DNA of 64,000 nucleotides, taken from the NCBI RefSeq assembly GCF_051014685.1, contig NW_027479722.1:1-64000 (forward strand). The letters run 5' to 3'. The translations under genes were made by a program, and so were the position numbers. Below are positions 1-11,300 of the stretch, one piece after another. Within the stretch, counting starts at the first letter, position 1; the number at the start of each line of letters is the position of its first letter. The notes under the pieces were generated by a model. That model ran no database searches, had not been told where the DNA came from, and saw only the letters and a program-made list of their open reading frames with translations. The stretch is from Ptiloglossa arizonensis. Taxonomy: Eukaryota; Arthropoda; Insecta; Hymenoptera; Colletidae.

Positions 1-196
1 TATGCGCACTTTTCCCCTAGGCCGTCTAGTTGATTCGTTCGCGTCATCAGAACTGCGAAAAATTTTGAGTTCCTCAGCGTTTCCTTACATCCAAACTGCC
101 ATATCTCGCGACGGATTGACCGACTCCGCAAAATTTCTGTTGCATCTGAAAGTAGAGACTCGCCCGATTACAACGGTATGTGTAGTTTTCCCCTAG

Positions 197-208
197 CCCC
201 CCCCCCCC
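197..208 (+). other. C12 homopolymer, probable sequence artefact
   Basis: Twelve C in a row replace the usual CCCCTAGGCC segment of the monomer. Homologous copies in the clean part of the array carry only four C at this place. It lies in the indel-rich first 6 kb, so a base-calling artefact is the simplest explanation. Confidence 0.7.
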
Positions 209-3004
209 GTTCGCCAGTTATTCGTTTCGAGCATCAGAACTGCGAAAATTTTGAGCTTTCTCAAGCGTTTCTTACATCCAACTCGCCATATCTCTGCGAA
301 CGGATTGACCGATCCCGCAAATTTCTGTTGCATCTGAAAGTAGAAACTCGCCCGATTACAACGGTATGCGCATTTTCCCACCTAGGCCTTTCCTAGTTAT
401 TCGTTTCGCGCATCAGAACTAGCGAAAATTTTGAGTTTCTCAAGCGTTTCTTACCTCCAAACTGCCACATCTCGCAAACGGATTGACCAATCCGCAAAAT
501 TTCTGTTGCATCTGATAAGTAGAATCTGCGCCCGATTACAACGGTAGTTGCATGTTTTCCCCCTAGGTCGTTCTTGTATTCGTTTCGAGCCATCAGAACT
601 GCGAAAATTTTGAGTTTCCTCAAGCGGTTCTTACCTCCAAACTGCCATATCTCGCGAACGGATTTCACCAATCCGCAAAAGTTTCTGTTGCATCTGAAGT
701 AGAGACTCGCCCGATTACAACGGTATGTGTAGTTTTCCCTAGCCGTTCCAGTTTATTCGTTTCGAGCATCAGAACTGCGAAAATTTTGAGCATTCTCAAG
801 CGTTTCTTACATCCAAACTTGCCATATCTCGCGAACGGATTGACCGATCCGCAAATTTCTGTTGCCATCTGAAAGTAGAAACTCGCCCGATTACATCGGT
901 ATGCGCACTTTCCCTAGGCCGGTTCTAGGTATTCGTTTCGCGCATCAGAACTGCGAAATTTGAGTTTCCTCAAGCGTTTCTTACCCTCCAACTGCCACAT
1001 CTCGCCAACGGATTGACCAATCCGCAAAACTTTCTGTTTGTGTTCTGTAAGTAGATACTCTCCCGATTACAACGGTATGCGCACTTTTCCCCAAGGCCGT
1101 TCTAGTTTATTCGTTCGAGCATCAGAACTGCGAAAATTTTGAGTTTACTCAAGCGTTCTTACCTTCCAACTGCATATTTCGCGAACAGATCGACCAATCC
1201 GCAAAATTCTGTTGCATCTGAAAGTAGAAACTCGCCCGATTACATCGGATATTGGGTATTTTCCCCTAGGCCGTTCTAGTTATTCGTTTCGAGCATCAGA
1301 ACTGCGAAAATTTGATTTTCTAAGCGTTTCTTACCTCCAAACTGCCACATCTCGCAAACGGATTGGACCAATCCGCAAAATTTCTGTTGCATCTGAAGTA
1401 GAAACTCGCCCGATTACAACGGTATGCGCACTTTTCCCCTAGCCGTTCTTAGTTATTCGTTTCGAGCATCAGAAAACTGCGGAAATTTTGAGTTCTCAAG
1501 CGTACTGATCTCCAAACTATGCCATATCTCGCGAACGGATTGACAAATCCGCAAAATTTCTGTTGCATCTGAAAGTAGAAACTCGCCCGATACAACGGTA
1601 TGCGCAAATTTTCCCGTAGGCCGTTCTAGTCATCGTTCGAGCATCAGAACTGCGAAAAGTTTTGAGGTTCCTCAAGCGTTCTTACCTCCAAACTGCCATA
1701 TCTCGCGAACGGATTGACCAATCCGCAAAATTTCTGTTGCATCTGAAAGTAGAAACTCGCCCGATTACAACGGTATATGTAGTTTTCCCCTAGGCCGTTC
1801 CAGTTATTCGTTTCGAGCATCAGAATGCGAAAATTTTGAGTTTTCAAGCGTTTCTTACCACTAAACTGCCATATCTGGCGAGCGGATTGACCAACCGCAA
1901 AATTTCTGTTGCATCTGAAAGTAGAAACTCGCCGATTACAACTGTATGCGGACATTTCCCTTAGGCCGTTCTAGTTATTCGCTTCGAGCATCAGAACGCG
2001 AAACTTTTGAGTTTCTCAAGCGTTGCTTACCTCCAAACTGCCATATCTCGCGAACGGAATCGACTAATCCGCAAAATTTCTGTTGCATCTCGAAAGTAGA
2101 AACTCGCACCGATACAACGTAAGGTGTAGTTTTTCCCCTACGCCGTTCTAAGTTATTCGTTTCGAGCATCAAACTGCGAAAATTTTGAGTTTCTCAAGCG
2201 TTCCCTTACCTCCCAAACTGCATATCTCGCGAACTGGATTGAACCAATCCGCAAAATTTCTGTTGCATCTGAAAGTAGAAACTCGCCCGATTACAACGTA
2301 TGCGCACTCTTCCCCTAGCCGTTCTAGTTATTCGTCTCGAGCATCCAGAACTCGAAAATTTTGAGTTTCTCAAGCGTTTCTTACCCTCCAAACTGCCAAA
2401 TCTCGCGAACGGATTGACAAATCCGCAAAATTTCTGTTGCATCTGAAAGTATAAACTCGCCCCGATTACAACGGTATGCCACTTTTCCCGTAGGCCGTTC
2501 TAGTCATTCCTTTCGAGCATCAGAACTGCGAAAATTTTGGCGTTCTCAAGCGTTTCTGACCTCCAAACTGCATATCTCGCGAACGGATTGACCATCCGCA
2601 AAATTCAGTTGCATCTGAAAGTAGATTCTCGCCCGATTACAACGGTAGGTGTATGTTTTCCCTAGTCGTTCTTGTTATCGTTTCGAGCATCATGAACTGC
2701 GAAAATTTTGAGTTTCTCAAGGGTTTTCTTACCTCCAAACTGCCAAATCTCGCGAACGATTCACCAATACGCAAAATTGCTGTTGCATCCTGAAAGTAGA
2801 AACTCGCCCGATTACAACGGTATGCGTACCTCCTCCCCTAGGCCCGTTCCTTTTATTCGTTTCGAGCACCAGAACTGCGAAAATTTTGAGTTTCTCAAGC
2901 GTTTCTTACCCGCCAACTGCATATCTCGCGAACAATTCACCAATCCGCAAAATTTCTGTTGCATCTGAAAGTAGAAACTCGCCCGATTACAACGGTATTG
3001 GGCA

Positions 3005-3019
3005 GGGGGGGGGGGGGGG
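3005..3019 (+). other. G15 homopolymer, probable sequence artefact
   Basis: Fifteen G in a row sit between ACGGTATTGGGCA and TGTACTTCTCC, where the matching clean monomers (near 10,044 and 14,594) read ACGGTATGCGTACTTCTCC. No clean monomer has a G run here. It is confined to the noisy first 6 kb. Confidence 0.75.
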
Positions 3020-6000
3020 TGTACTTCTCCCTAGGCCGTTCTAGTTATTCGTGTCCAGAATCAGAACTGCGAAAATTTGAGTTTCTCCAAGGCGTTTCTT
3101 ACCTCCAAACTGCCATATCTCGCGAACGGATTGTCAAATCCGCAAAAATTTTCTGTTGCATCTGAAAGTAGAAACTCGCCCGATTACAACGTAATGCGTA
3201 CTTCTCTCCCTAGGACGTTCTAGTCATTCGATTCGAGCATCAGAAACTGCGAAAATTTTGAGTTTCTCATAGCGTTTCTTACTTCCAAACTGCCATATCT
3301 CGCGAACGATAGACCAAATCCGCAAATTTCTGTTGCATCTGAAAGTAGAAACTCGCCCGATTACAACGGTATGCGCACTTTTCCCCGTAGGCCGTTCTAG
3401 TTTATTCGTTTCGAGCATCAGAACTGCGAAATTTTGAGTTTCTCAAGCGTTTTCTTACATCCAAACAGCCACATCTCGCGAACGGATTGGACCAATCCGC
3501 AAAATTTCTGTTGCATCTGAAAGTAGAGACACGCCCGATTACAACGGTATGTGTAGTTTTCCCCTAGGCGTTCAGTAATTCGTTTCGAGCATCAGAACCT
3601 GCGAAAATTTGAGTTTCTCAATCGGTTTGTTACCTCCCTAAACTGCCCAGATCTCGCGACCGATTGACCAATCCGCAAAATTTCTGTTGCATTTGAAAGT
3701 AGAAACTCGCCCGATTACAACGGCATGCGCACTTTTCCCCTGGGCCTTTCTAAGTTATTCGATCCGAGCATCAGAACCTGCGAAAATTTTGAGTTTCTCA
3801 AGCGTTTCTTATCTCCAAACTGCATAACTCGCGGAACGGATTGACCAAATCCTCATAATTTCCCGTTGCATCTGAAAGTAGAAACTCGCCCGATTACAAC
3901 GGATGAGCACTTTTCCCCAGGCCGTTCTTGTTATTCGTTTCGTGCATCAGAACTGCGAAAATTTTGAGTTTCTAAAGCGTTTCTTACCTCCAAACTGCCA
4001 TATATCTCGCGTACCGGATTCACCAATCCGCAAAATTTCGGTTGCATCTGAAAGTAGAGACTCGCCCGATACAACGGTATGTGTAGTTTTCCCCTAGGCC
4101 GTTACAGTTATTCGTTTCGCAGCATCAGAACTGTGAAAATTTTGAGTTTCTCAAGCGTTTGTTACCTCCAAACTGCCAGATCTCGCGACCGGATTGAACC
4201 AATCGCAAAATTTCTGTTGCATTTGAAAGTAGAAACTCGCCCGATTTACATACGGCATGCGCACTTTTCCCCTGGGCCTTTCTAGTTATTCGATCCGAGC
4301 ATCAGAACCTGCGAAAATTTTGAGTTTCTAAAGCGTTTCTTATCTCCAAACTGCCATATCTCGCGAACGGATTGACCAATCCGCAAAAATTTCTGTTGCA
4401 TCTGAAAGTAGAAACTCGCCCGATTACAACGGTAGGTGTAGTTTTCCCCTACCGCCGTTCTAGTTCTTCGTTTCGAGCATCAGAACTGCGAAAATTTTGA
4501 GTTTTCTCAAGCGTTCCTTACCCTCCAAACTGCCATATCTCGCGAACCGATTGACCCAATCCGCAAAATTTCTGTTGCATCTGAAAGTAGAAACTCGCCC
4601 GATTACAACGGTATGCGCACTTTTCCCCTAGGCCGTTCTAGTTATTCGTTTCGCGCATCAGAACTGCGAAAATTTCTGAGTTCTCACAGCGTTTCTTACA
4701 TCCAAACTGCCATATCTCGCGAACGGATTGACCGATCCGCAAAAATTCTGTTGCATCTGAAAGTAGAGACTCGCCCGATTACAACGGTATGTGTAGTTTT
4801 CCCCCTAGGGCCGTTCCAGTTTATTCGTTTCGAGCATCAGAACTGCGAAATTTTGAGCTCTCAAGCGTTTCTTACATCCAAACTGCCATATCTCGCGAAA
4901 CGGATTGGACCGATCGCAAAATTTCTGTTGCATCTGGAAAGTAGAAACTCGCCCGATTACAACGGTATGCGCACTTTTCCCCTAGGCGTTCTAGTTATTC
5001 GTTTCGCGCATCAGAACTGCGAAAAATTTTGAGTTTCTCAAGCGTTTCTTACCTCCAAACTGCCACATCTCGCAAACGGACTGACCAATCCGCAAAATTT
5101 CTGTTGCATCTGAAAGTAGAATCTCGCCCGATTACAACGGTAGGTGCAGTTTTCCCTAGGTCGTTCTTGTTATTCGTTTCGAGCATTCAGAACTGCGAAA
5201 ATTTTGAGTTTCTCAAGCGGTTCTTACCTCCAAACTGCCATATCTCGCGAACGGATTCACCAATCCGCAAAGTTTCTGTTGCATCTGAAAGTAGAGACTC
5301 GCCCGATTACAACGGTATGTGTAGTTTTCCCCTAGGCCGTCCAGTTATTCGTTTCGAGCATCAGAACTGCGAAAATTTTGAGCTTCTCAAGCGTTTCTTA
5401 CATCCAAACTGCCATATCTCGCGAACGATTGACCGATCCGCAAAATTTCTGTTGCATCTGAAAGTAGAAACTCGCCCCCGATTACAACCGGTATGCGCAC
5501 TTTCCCCCTAGGCCCGTTCTAGTTATTCGTTTCGCGCATCAGAACTGCGAAAATTTTGAGTTTCTCAAGCGTTTCTTACCTCCAAACTGCCACATCTCGC
5601 AAAACGGATTGACCAATCCGCAAAATTTCTGTTGTGTCTGAAAGTAGAAACTCGCCCGATTACAACGGTATGCGCACTTTTCCCCTAGGCCGTTCTAGTA
5701 TTCGTTTCGAGCATCAGAACTGCGAAAATTTTGAGTTTTCCAAGCGTTTCTTACTTCCAAACTGCCATATCCTCGCGAACGGATTGAACAATCCGCAAAA
5801 ATTTTCTGTTGCATCTGAAAGTAGAAACTCGCCCGATTACAACGGTAATGCGTCCTTTTCCCCTAGGCCGTTCTAGTCATTCGTTTCGAGCATCAGAACT
5901 GCGAAAATTTTGAGTTTCTCAAGCGTTTCTTATCTCAAAACTGCCATATCTTGCGAACGGATTGATTAATCCGCAAAATTTCGTTGCATCTGAAAGTAGA

Positions 6001-6175
6001 AACTCGCCCGATTACAACGGTATGCGCACTTTTCCCCTAGGCCGTTCTAGTTATTCGTTTCGAGCATCAGAACTGCGAAAATTTTGAGTTTCTCAAGCGT
6101 TTCTTACATCCAAACTGCCATATCTCGCGAACGGATTGACCGATCCGCAAAATTTCTGTTGCATCTGAAAGTAGA
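6001..6175. repeat. Representative intact 175-bp monomer
   Basis: This is one clean unit close to the consensus, phased to start at AACTCGCCCG; the next copy starts at 6176. In order it holds CTCGCCCGATTACA, the family-diagnostic segment TATGCGCACTTTTCCCCTAGG, GTTATTCGTTTCGAGC, the near-invariant TCAGAACTGCGAAAATTTT core, a short TTGAG-TTT-CTCAA hairpin, the TCGCGA palindrome, a CGGAT...ATCCG dyad and CTGTTGCATCTGAAAGTAG. Variation between monomers clusters in the segment just before and after CCTAGG, around TTACCTCC, and in the dyad centre. Families can be named by the segment after ACGG: TATGCGCAC, TATGTGTAG, TAGGTGTAG, TATGCGTAC, TATGCGTCC and, from about 39.6 kb, TGTGCGTAC. Confidence 0.93.
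6067..6085. other. Near-invariant core with A4T4 tract (representative)
   Basis: TCAGAACTGCGAAAATTTT is the most uniform stretch of the monomer and is intact in most copies. The few exceptions seen are CTGTGAAAATTTT, AACGGCGAAAATT, AACAGCGAAAATT, ACTTCGATAATTTT near 37,923 and AAAATGTTG near 40,030. A second A/T tract, CAAAATTTC, lies about 71 bp further on. Confidence 0.8.
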
Positions 6176-6306
6176 AACTCGCCCGATTACAACGGTATGC
6201 GCACTTTTCCCCTAGGCCGTTCTAGTTATTCGTTTCGAGCATCAGAACTGCGAAAATTTTGAGTTTCTCAAGCGTTTCTTACATCCAAACAGCCACATCT
6301 CGCGAA

Positions 6307-6322
6307 CGGATTGACCAATCCG
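6307..6322. other. 16-bp dyad in the monomer (representative, 7-bp arms)
   Basis: CGGATTG-AC-CAATCCG is an inverted repeat with 7-bp arms around two bases. It is present in most monomers, usually followed by CAAAATTTC. Variants mostly change the centre (GACC, CACC, GACA, GATC, GAAC, GATT), while the outer CGGAT and ATCCG are kept almost everywhere. Short dyads in centromeric satellites are thought able to extrude or bind proteins, but no function is shown here. Confidence 0.8.
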
Positions 6323-7881
6323 CAAAATTTCTGTTGCATCTGAAAGTAGAGACACGCCCGATTACAACGGTATGTGTAGTTTTCCCCTAGGCCGTTCCAG
6401 TTATTCGTTTCGAGCATCAGAACTGCGAAAATTTTGAGTTTCTCAAGCGTTTGTTACCTCCAAACTGCCAGATCTCGCGACCGGATTGACCAATCCGCAA
6501 AATTTCTGTTGCATTTGAAAGTAGAAACTCGCCCGATTACAACGGCATGCGCACTTTTCCCCTGGGCCTTTCTAGTTATTCGATCCGAGCATCAGAACTG
6601 CGAAAATTTTGAGTTTCTAAAGCGTTTCTTATCTCCAAACTGCCATATCTCGCGAACGGATTGACCAATCCGCATAATTTCCGTTGCATCTGAAAGTAGA
6701 AACTCGCCCGATTACAACAGTATGAGCACTTTTCCCCTGGGCCGCTCTTGTTATTCGTTTCGAGCATCAGAACTGCGAAAATTTTGAGTTTCTAAAGCGT
6801 TTCTTACCTCCAAACTGCCATATCTCGCGAACGGATTCACCAATCCGCAAAATTTCGGTTGCATCTGAAAGTAGAGACTCGCCCGATTACAACGGTACGT
6901 GTAGTTTTCCCCTAGGCCGTTACAGTTATTCGTTTCGAGCATCAGAACTGTGAAAATTTTGAGTTTCTCAAGCGTTTCTTACATCCAAACTGCCATATCT
7001 CGCGAACGGATTGACCGATCCGCAAAATTTCTGTTGCATCTGAAAGTAGAAACTCGCCCGATTACAACGGGATGCCCACTTTTCCCCTAGGCCGTTCTAG
7101 TTACTCGTTTCGAGCATCAGAACTGCGAAAATTTTGAGTTTCTCAAGCGTTTCTTACCTCCAAACTGCCATATCTCGCGAACGGATTGACCAATCCGCAA
7201 AATTTCTGTTGCATCTGAAAGTAGAAACTCGCCCGATTACAACGGTAGGTGTAGTTTTCCCCTACGCCGTTCTAGTTCTTCGTTTCGAGCATCAGAACTG
7301 CGAAAATTTTGAGTTTCTCAAGCGTTCCTTACGTCCAAACTGCCATATCTCGCGAACGGATTGACCAATCCGCAAAATTTCTGTTGCATCTGAATGTAGA
7401 AACACGTCCGATTACAACGGTAGGTGTAGTTTTCCCCTAGGCCGTTCTAGTTATTCGTTTCGAGCATCAGAACTGCGAAAATTTTGAGTTTCTCAAGCGT
7501 TTCTGACATCCAAACTGCCACATCTCCCGAACGGATTGACCAATCCGCAAAATTTCTGTTGCATCTGAAAGTAGAATCTCTCCCGATTACAGCGGTAGGT
7601 GTAGTTTTCCCCTAGGTCGTTCTTGTTATTCGTTTCGAGCATCAGAACTGCGAAAATTTTGAGTTTCTCAAGCGTTTCTTACTTCCAAACTGCCATATCT
7701 CGCGAACGGATTGACCAATCCGCAAAATTTCTGTTGCATCTGTAAGTAGAAACTCGCCCGATTACAACGGTATGCGTCCTTCTCCCCTAGGCCGTTCTAG
7801 TCATTCGTTTCGAGCATCAGAACTGCGAAAATTTTGAGTTTCTCAAGCGTTTCTTATCTCAAAACTGCCATATCTCGCGAA

Positions 7882-7897
7882 CGGATTGATCAATCCG
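7882..7897. other. Perfect 16-bp palindrome variant of the dyad
   Basis: CGGATTGATCAATCCG equals its own reverse complement. Other examples are 19,432-19,447, 29,407-29,422 and 63,873-63,888. In the right-hand domain it is the regular form in the A-type monomers. Confidence 0.88.
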
Positions 7898-8280
7898 CAA
7901 AATTTCTGTTGCATCTGAAATTAGAAACTCGCCCGATTACAACGGTATGTGTAGTTTTCCCCTAGGCCGTTCCAGTTATTCGTTTCGAGCATCAGAACTG
8001 CGAAAATTTTGAGTTTCTCAAGCGTTTCTTACATCCAAACTGCCATATCTCGCGAACGGATTGACCGATCCGCAAAATTTCTGTTGCATCTGAAAGTAGA
8101 AACTCGCCCGATTACAACGGTATGCGCAATTTTCCCGTAGGCCGTTCTAGTCATTCGTTTCGAGCATCAGAACTGCGAAAATTTTGAGTTCCTCAAGCGT
8201 TTCTTACATCCAAACGGCCATATCTCGCGAACGGATTGACCAATCCGCATAATTTCTGTTGCATCTGAAAGTAGAAACTC

Positions 8281-8297
8281 GCCCGATTACAACGTAA
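8281..8297 (-). other. CENP-B-box-like motif, 8 of 9 core bases
   Basis: Read on the minus strand this is TTACGTTGTAATCGGGC, compared with the vertebrate CENP-B core NTTCGNNNNANNCGGGN; only the second T of TTCG differs. The same variant is at 10,206-10,222, 14,756-14,772 and 21,406-21,422, and in the noisy copy at 3,178-3,194. The ordinary monomer has ACCG instead of TACG and matches 7 of 9. A 7/9 match somewhere in a 175-bp unit is not rare by chance, so function is unproven. Confidence 0.35.
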
Positions 8298-8332
8298 TGC
8301 GTACTTCTCCCCTAGGACGTTCTAGTCATTCG

Positions 8333-11300
8333 TTTCGAGCATCAGAACTGCGAAAATTTTGAGTTTCTCAAGCGTTTCTTACTTCCAAACTGCCATATTT
8401 CGCGAACAGATCGACCAATCCGCAAAATTTCTGTTGCATCTGAAAGTAGAAACTCGCCCGATTACATCGGTATGGGTACTTTTCCCCTAGGCCGTTCTAG
8501 TTATTCGTTTCGAGCATCAGAACTGCGAAAATTTTGATTTTCTCAAGCGTTTCTTACCTCCAAACTGCCACATCTCGCAAACGGATTGACCAATCCGCAA
8601 AATTTCTGTTGCATCTGAAAGTAGAAACTCGCCCGATTACAACGGTATGCGCACTTTTCCCCTAGGCCGTTCTAGTTATTCGTTTCGAGCATCAGAACTG
8701 CGAAAATTTTGAGTTTCTCAAGCGTTTCTGATCTCCAAACTGCCATATCTCGCGAACGGATTGACAAATCCGCAAAATTTCTGTTGCATCTGAAAGTAGA
8801 AACTCGCCCGATTACAACGGTATGCGCAATTTTCCCGTAGGCCGTTCTAGTCATTCGTTTCGAGCATCAGAACTGCGAAAATTTTGAGTTCCTCAAGCGT
8901 TTCTTACCTCCAAACTGCCATATCTCGCGAACGGATTGACCAATCCGCAAAATTTCTGTTGCATCTGAAAGTAGAAACTCGCCCGATTACAACGGTATAT
9001 GTAGTTTTCCCCTAGGCCGTTCCAGTTATTCGTTTCGAGCATCAGAACTGCGAAAATTTTGAGTTTCTCAAGCGTTTCTTACCTCTAAACTGCCATATCT
9101 GGCGAGCGGATTGACCAATCCGCAAAATTTCTGTTGCATCTGAAAGTAGAAACTCGCCCGATTACAACTGTATGCGCACATTTTCCCTAGGCCGTTCTAG
9201 TTATTCGCTTCGAGCATCAGAACGGCGAAAATTTTGAGTTTCTCAAGCGTTTCTTACCTCCAAACTGCCATATCTCGCGAACGGATCGACTAATCCGCAA
9301 AATTTCTGTTGCATCTGAAAGTAGAAACTCGCCCGATTACAACGGTAGGTGTAGTTTTCCCCTACGCCGTTCTAGTTATTCGTTTCGAGCATCAGAACTG
9401 CGAAAATTTTGAGTTTCTCAAGCGTTCCTTACCTCCAAACTGCCATATCTCGCGAACGGATTGACCAATCCGCAAAATTTCTGTTGCATCTGAAAGTAGA
9501 AACTCGCCCGATTACAACGGTATGCGCACTCTTCCCCTAGGCCGTTCTAGTTATTCGTTTCGAGCATCAGAACTGCGAAAATTTTGAGTTTCTCAAGCGT
9601 TTCTTACCTCCAAACTGCCATATCTCGCGAACGGATTGACAAATCCGCAAAATTTCTGTTGCATCTGAAAGTAGAAACTCGCCCGATTACAACGGTATGC
9701 GCACTTTTCCCGTAGGCCGTTCTAGTCATTCCTTTCGAGCATCAGAACTGCGAAAATTTTGAGTTTCTCAAGCGTTTCTGACCTCCAAACTGCCATATCT
9801 CGCGAACGGATTGACCAATCCGCAAAATTTCTGTTGCATCTGAAAGTAGAATCTCGCCCGATTACAACGGTAGGTGTAGTTTTCCCCTAGGCCGTTCTTG
9901 TTATTCGTTTCGAGCATCAGAACTGCGAAAATTTTGAGTTTCTCAAGCGTTTCTTACCTCCAAACTGCCATATCTCGCGAACAGATTCACCAATCCGCAA
10001 AATTTCTGTTGCATCTGAAAGTAGAAACTCGCCCGATTACAACGGTATGCGTACTTCTCCCCTAGGCCGTTCTAGTTATTCGTGTCCTGAATCAGAACTG
10101 CGAAAATTTTGAGTTTCTCAAGCGTTTCTTACCTCCAAACTGCCATATCTCGCGAACGGATTGACAAATCCGCAAAATTTCTGTTGCATCTGAAAGTAGA
10201 AACTCGCCCGATTACAACGTAATGCGTACTTCTCCCCTAGGACGTTCTAGTCATTCGATTCGAGCATCAGAACTGCGAAAATTTTGAGTTTCTCAAGCGT
10301 TTCTTACTTCCAAACTGCCATATCTCGCGAACGGATCGACCAATCCGCAAAATTTCTGTTGCATCTGAAAGTAGAAACTCGCCCGATTACAACGGTATGC
10401 GCACTTTTCCCCTAGGCCGTTCTAGTTATTCGTTTCGAGCATCAGAACTGCGAAAATTTTGAGTTTCTCAAGCGTTTCTTACATCCAAACAGCCACATCT
10501 CGCGAACGGATTGACCAATCCGCAAAATTTCTGTTGCATCTGAAAGTAGAGACACGCCCGATTACAACGGTATGTGTAGTTTTCCCCTAGGCCGTTCCAG
10601 TTATTCGTTTCGAGCATCAGAACTGCGAAAATTTTGAGTTTCTCAAGCGTTTGTTACCTCCAAACTGCCAGATCTCGCGACCGGATTGACCAATCCGCAA
10701 AATTTCTGTTGCATTTGAAAGTAGAAACTCGCCCGATTACAACGGCATGCGCACTTTTCCCCTGGGCCTTTCTAGTTATTCGATCCGAGCATCAGAACTG
10801 CGAAAATTTTGAGTTTCTAAAGCGTTTCTTATCTCCAAACTGCCATATCTCGCGAACGGATTGACCAATCCGCATAATTTCCGTTGCATCTGAAAGTAGA
10901 AACTCGCCCGATTACAACGGTATGAGCACTTTTCCCCTGGGCCGTTCTTGTTATTCGTTTCGAGCATCAGAACTGCGAAAATTTTGAGTTTCTAAAGCGT
11001 TTCTTACCTCCAAACTGCCATATCTCGCGAACGGATTCACCAATCCGCAAAATTTCGGTTGCATCTGAAAGTAGAGACTCGCCCGATTACAACGGTATGT
11101 GTAGTTTTCCCCTAGGCCGTTACAGTTATTCGTTTCGAGCATCAGAACTGTGAAAATTTTGAGTTTCTCAAGCGTTTGTTACCTCCAAACTGCCAGATCT
11201 CGCGACCGGATTGACCAATCCGCAAAATTTCTGTTGCATTTGAAAGTAGAAACTCGCCCGATTACAACGGCATGCGCACTTTTCCCCTGGGCCTTTCTAG

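Larger units (their letters stand above)
1..5990. repeat. Indel-rich satellite segment, collinear with 11,621-17,550
   Basis: About 34 monomers in which the 175-bp register is broken by small insertions and deletions every few tens of bases, mostly in homopolymers. Family-diagnostic variants occur in the same order as in 11,621-17,550. Examples are ATATTTCGCGAACAGATCG near 1,165 and 12,771, the TGTCC...AATCAG variant near 3,055 and 10,083/14,633, ATCCTCATAATTT near 3,850 and 15,418, and GATTGATTAATCCG near 5,962 and 17,510. Position 1 aligns to 11,621 and 6,001 to 17,551, so the segment carries a net +70 bases. The abrupt stop at about 5,990 and the error type suggest unpolished long reads rather than biological decay. 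Confidence 0.85.
6001..8126. repeat. Clean part of a 46-monomer duplicate of 17,551-19,676
   Basis: This stretch matches 17,551-19,676 at a constant offset of 11,550 bp (66 monomers) and is nearly identical; one difference seen is ACAACAGTATG near 6,718 against ACAACGGTATG. It continues without a break the noisy copy in 1-5,990 at the same offset. Together, 1-8,126 is therefore a single long paralogue of 11,621-19,676. Identity ends near 8,126, where one copy reads GCGCAATTTTCCCGTAGG and the other GCGCACTTTTCCCCTAGG. Confidence 0.85.

Noticed and set aside
4613..5511. The longest frames (139 and 160 residues) as real proteins
   Set aside because: They lie in the indel-rich segment, where frameshifts happen to keep a frame open across several monomers. 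The clean paralogue at 16,170-17,050 does not have them.
1..5990. Ancient, decayed array edge
   Set aside because: Decay would add substitutions and leave variants scrambled. Here diagnostic variants are kept in order, changes are mostly small homopolymer indels, and the noise ends abruptly within a duplicated block.
6070..6105. TTGAG-TTT-CTCAA hairpin as a conserved element or terminator
   Set aside because: The stem is only 5 bp, and several families break it (TTGAATTTC, TTTTTAGTTTC, TTTCTAAAG, TTTCGCAAG). It shows none of the protection seen for the CGGAT dyad.
6067..6150. Monomer built from two diverged half-units (GCGAAAATTTT and CCGCAAAATTTC about 71 bp apart)
   Set aside because: Beyond the A/T tract the two halves do not align convincingly by eye, so a half-unit origin is not supported.
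6001..6175. Identity with alpha satellite, Arabidopsis 178-bp or other well-known centromere repeats
   Set aside because: Only the length is similar. I see no sequence resemblance to the consensus sequences of these families that I know.
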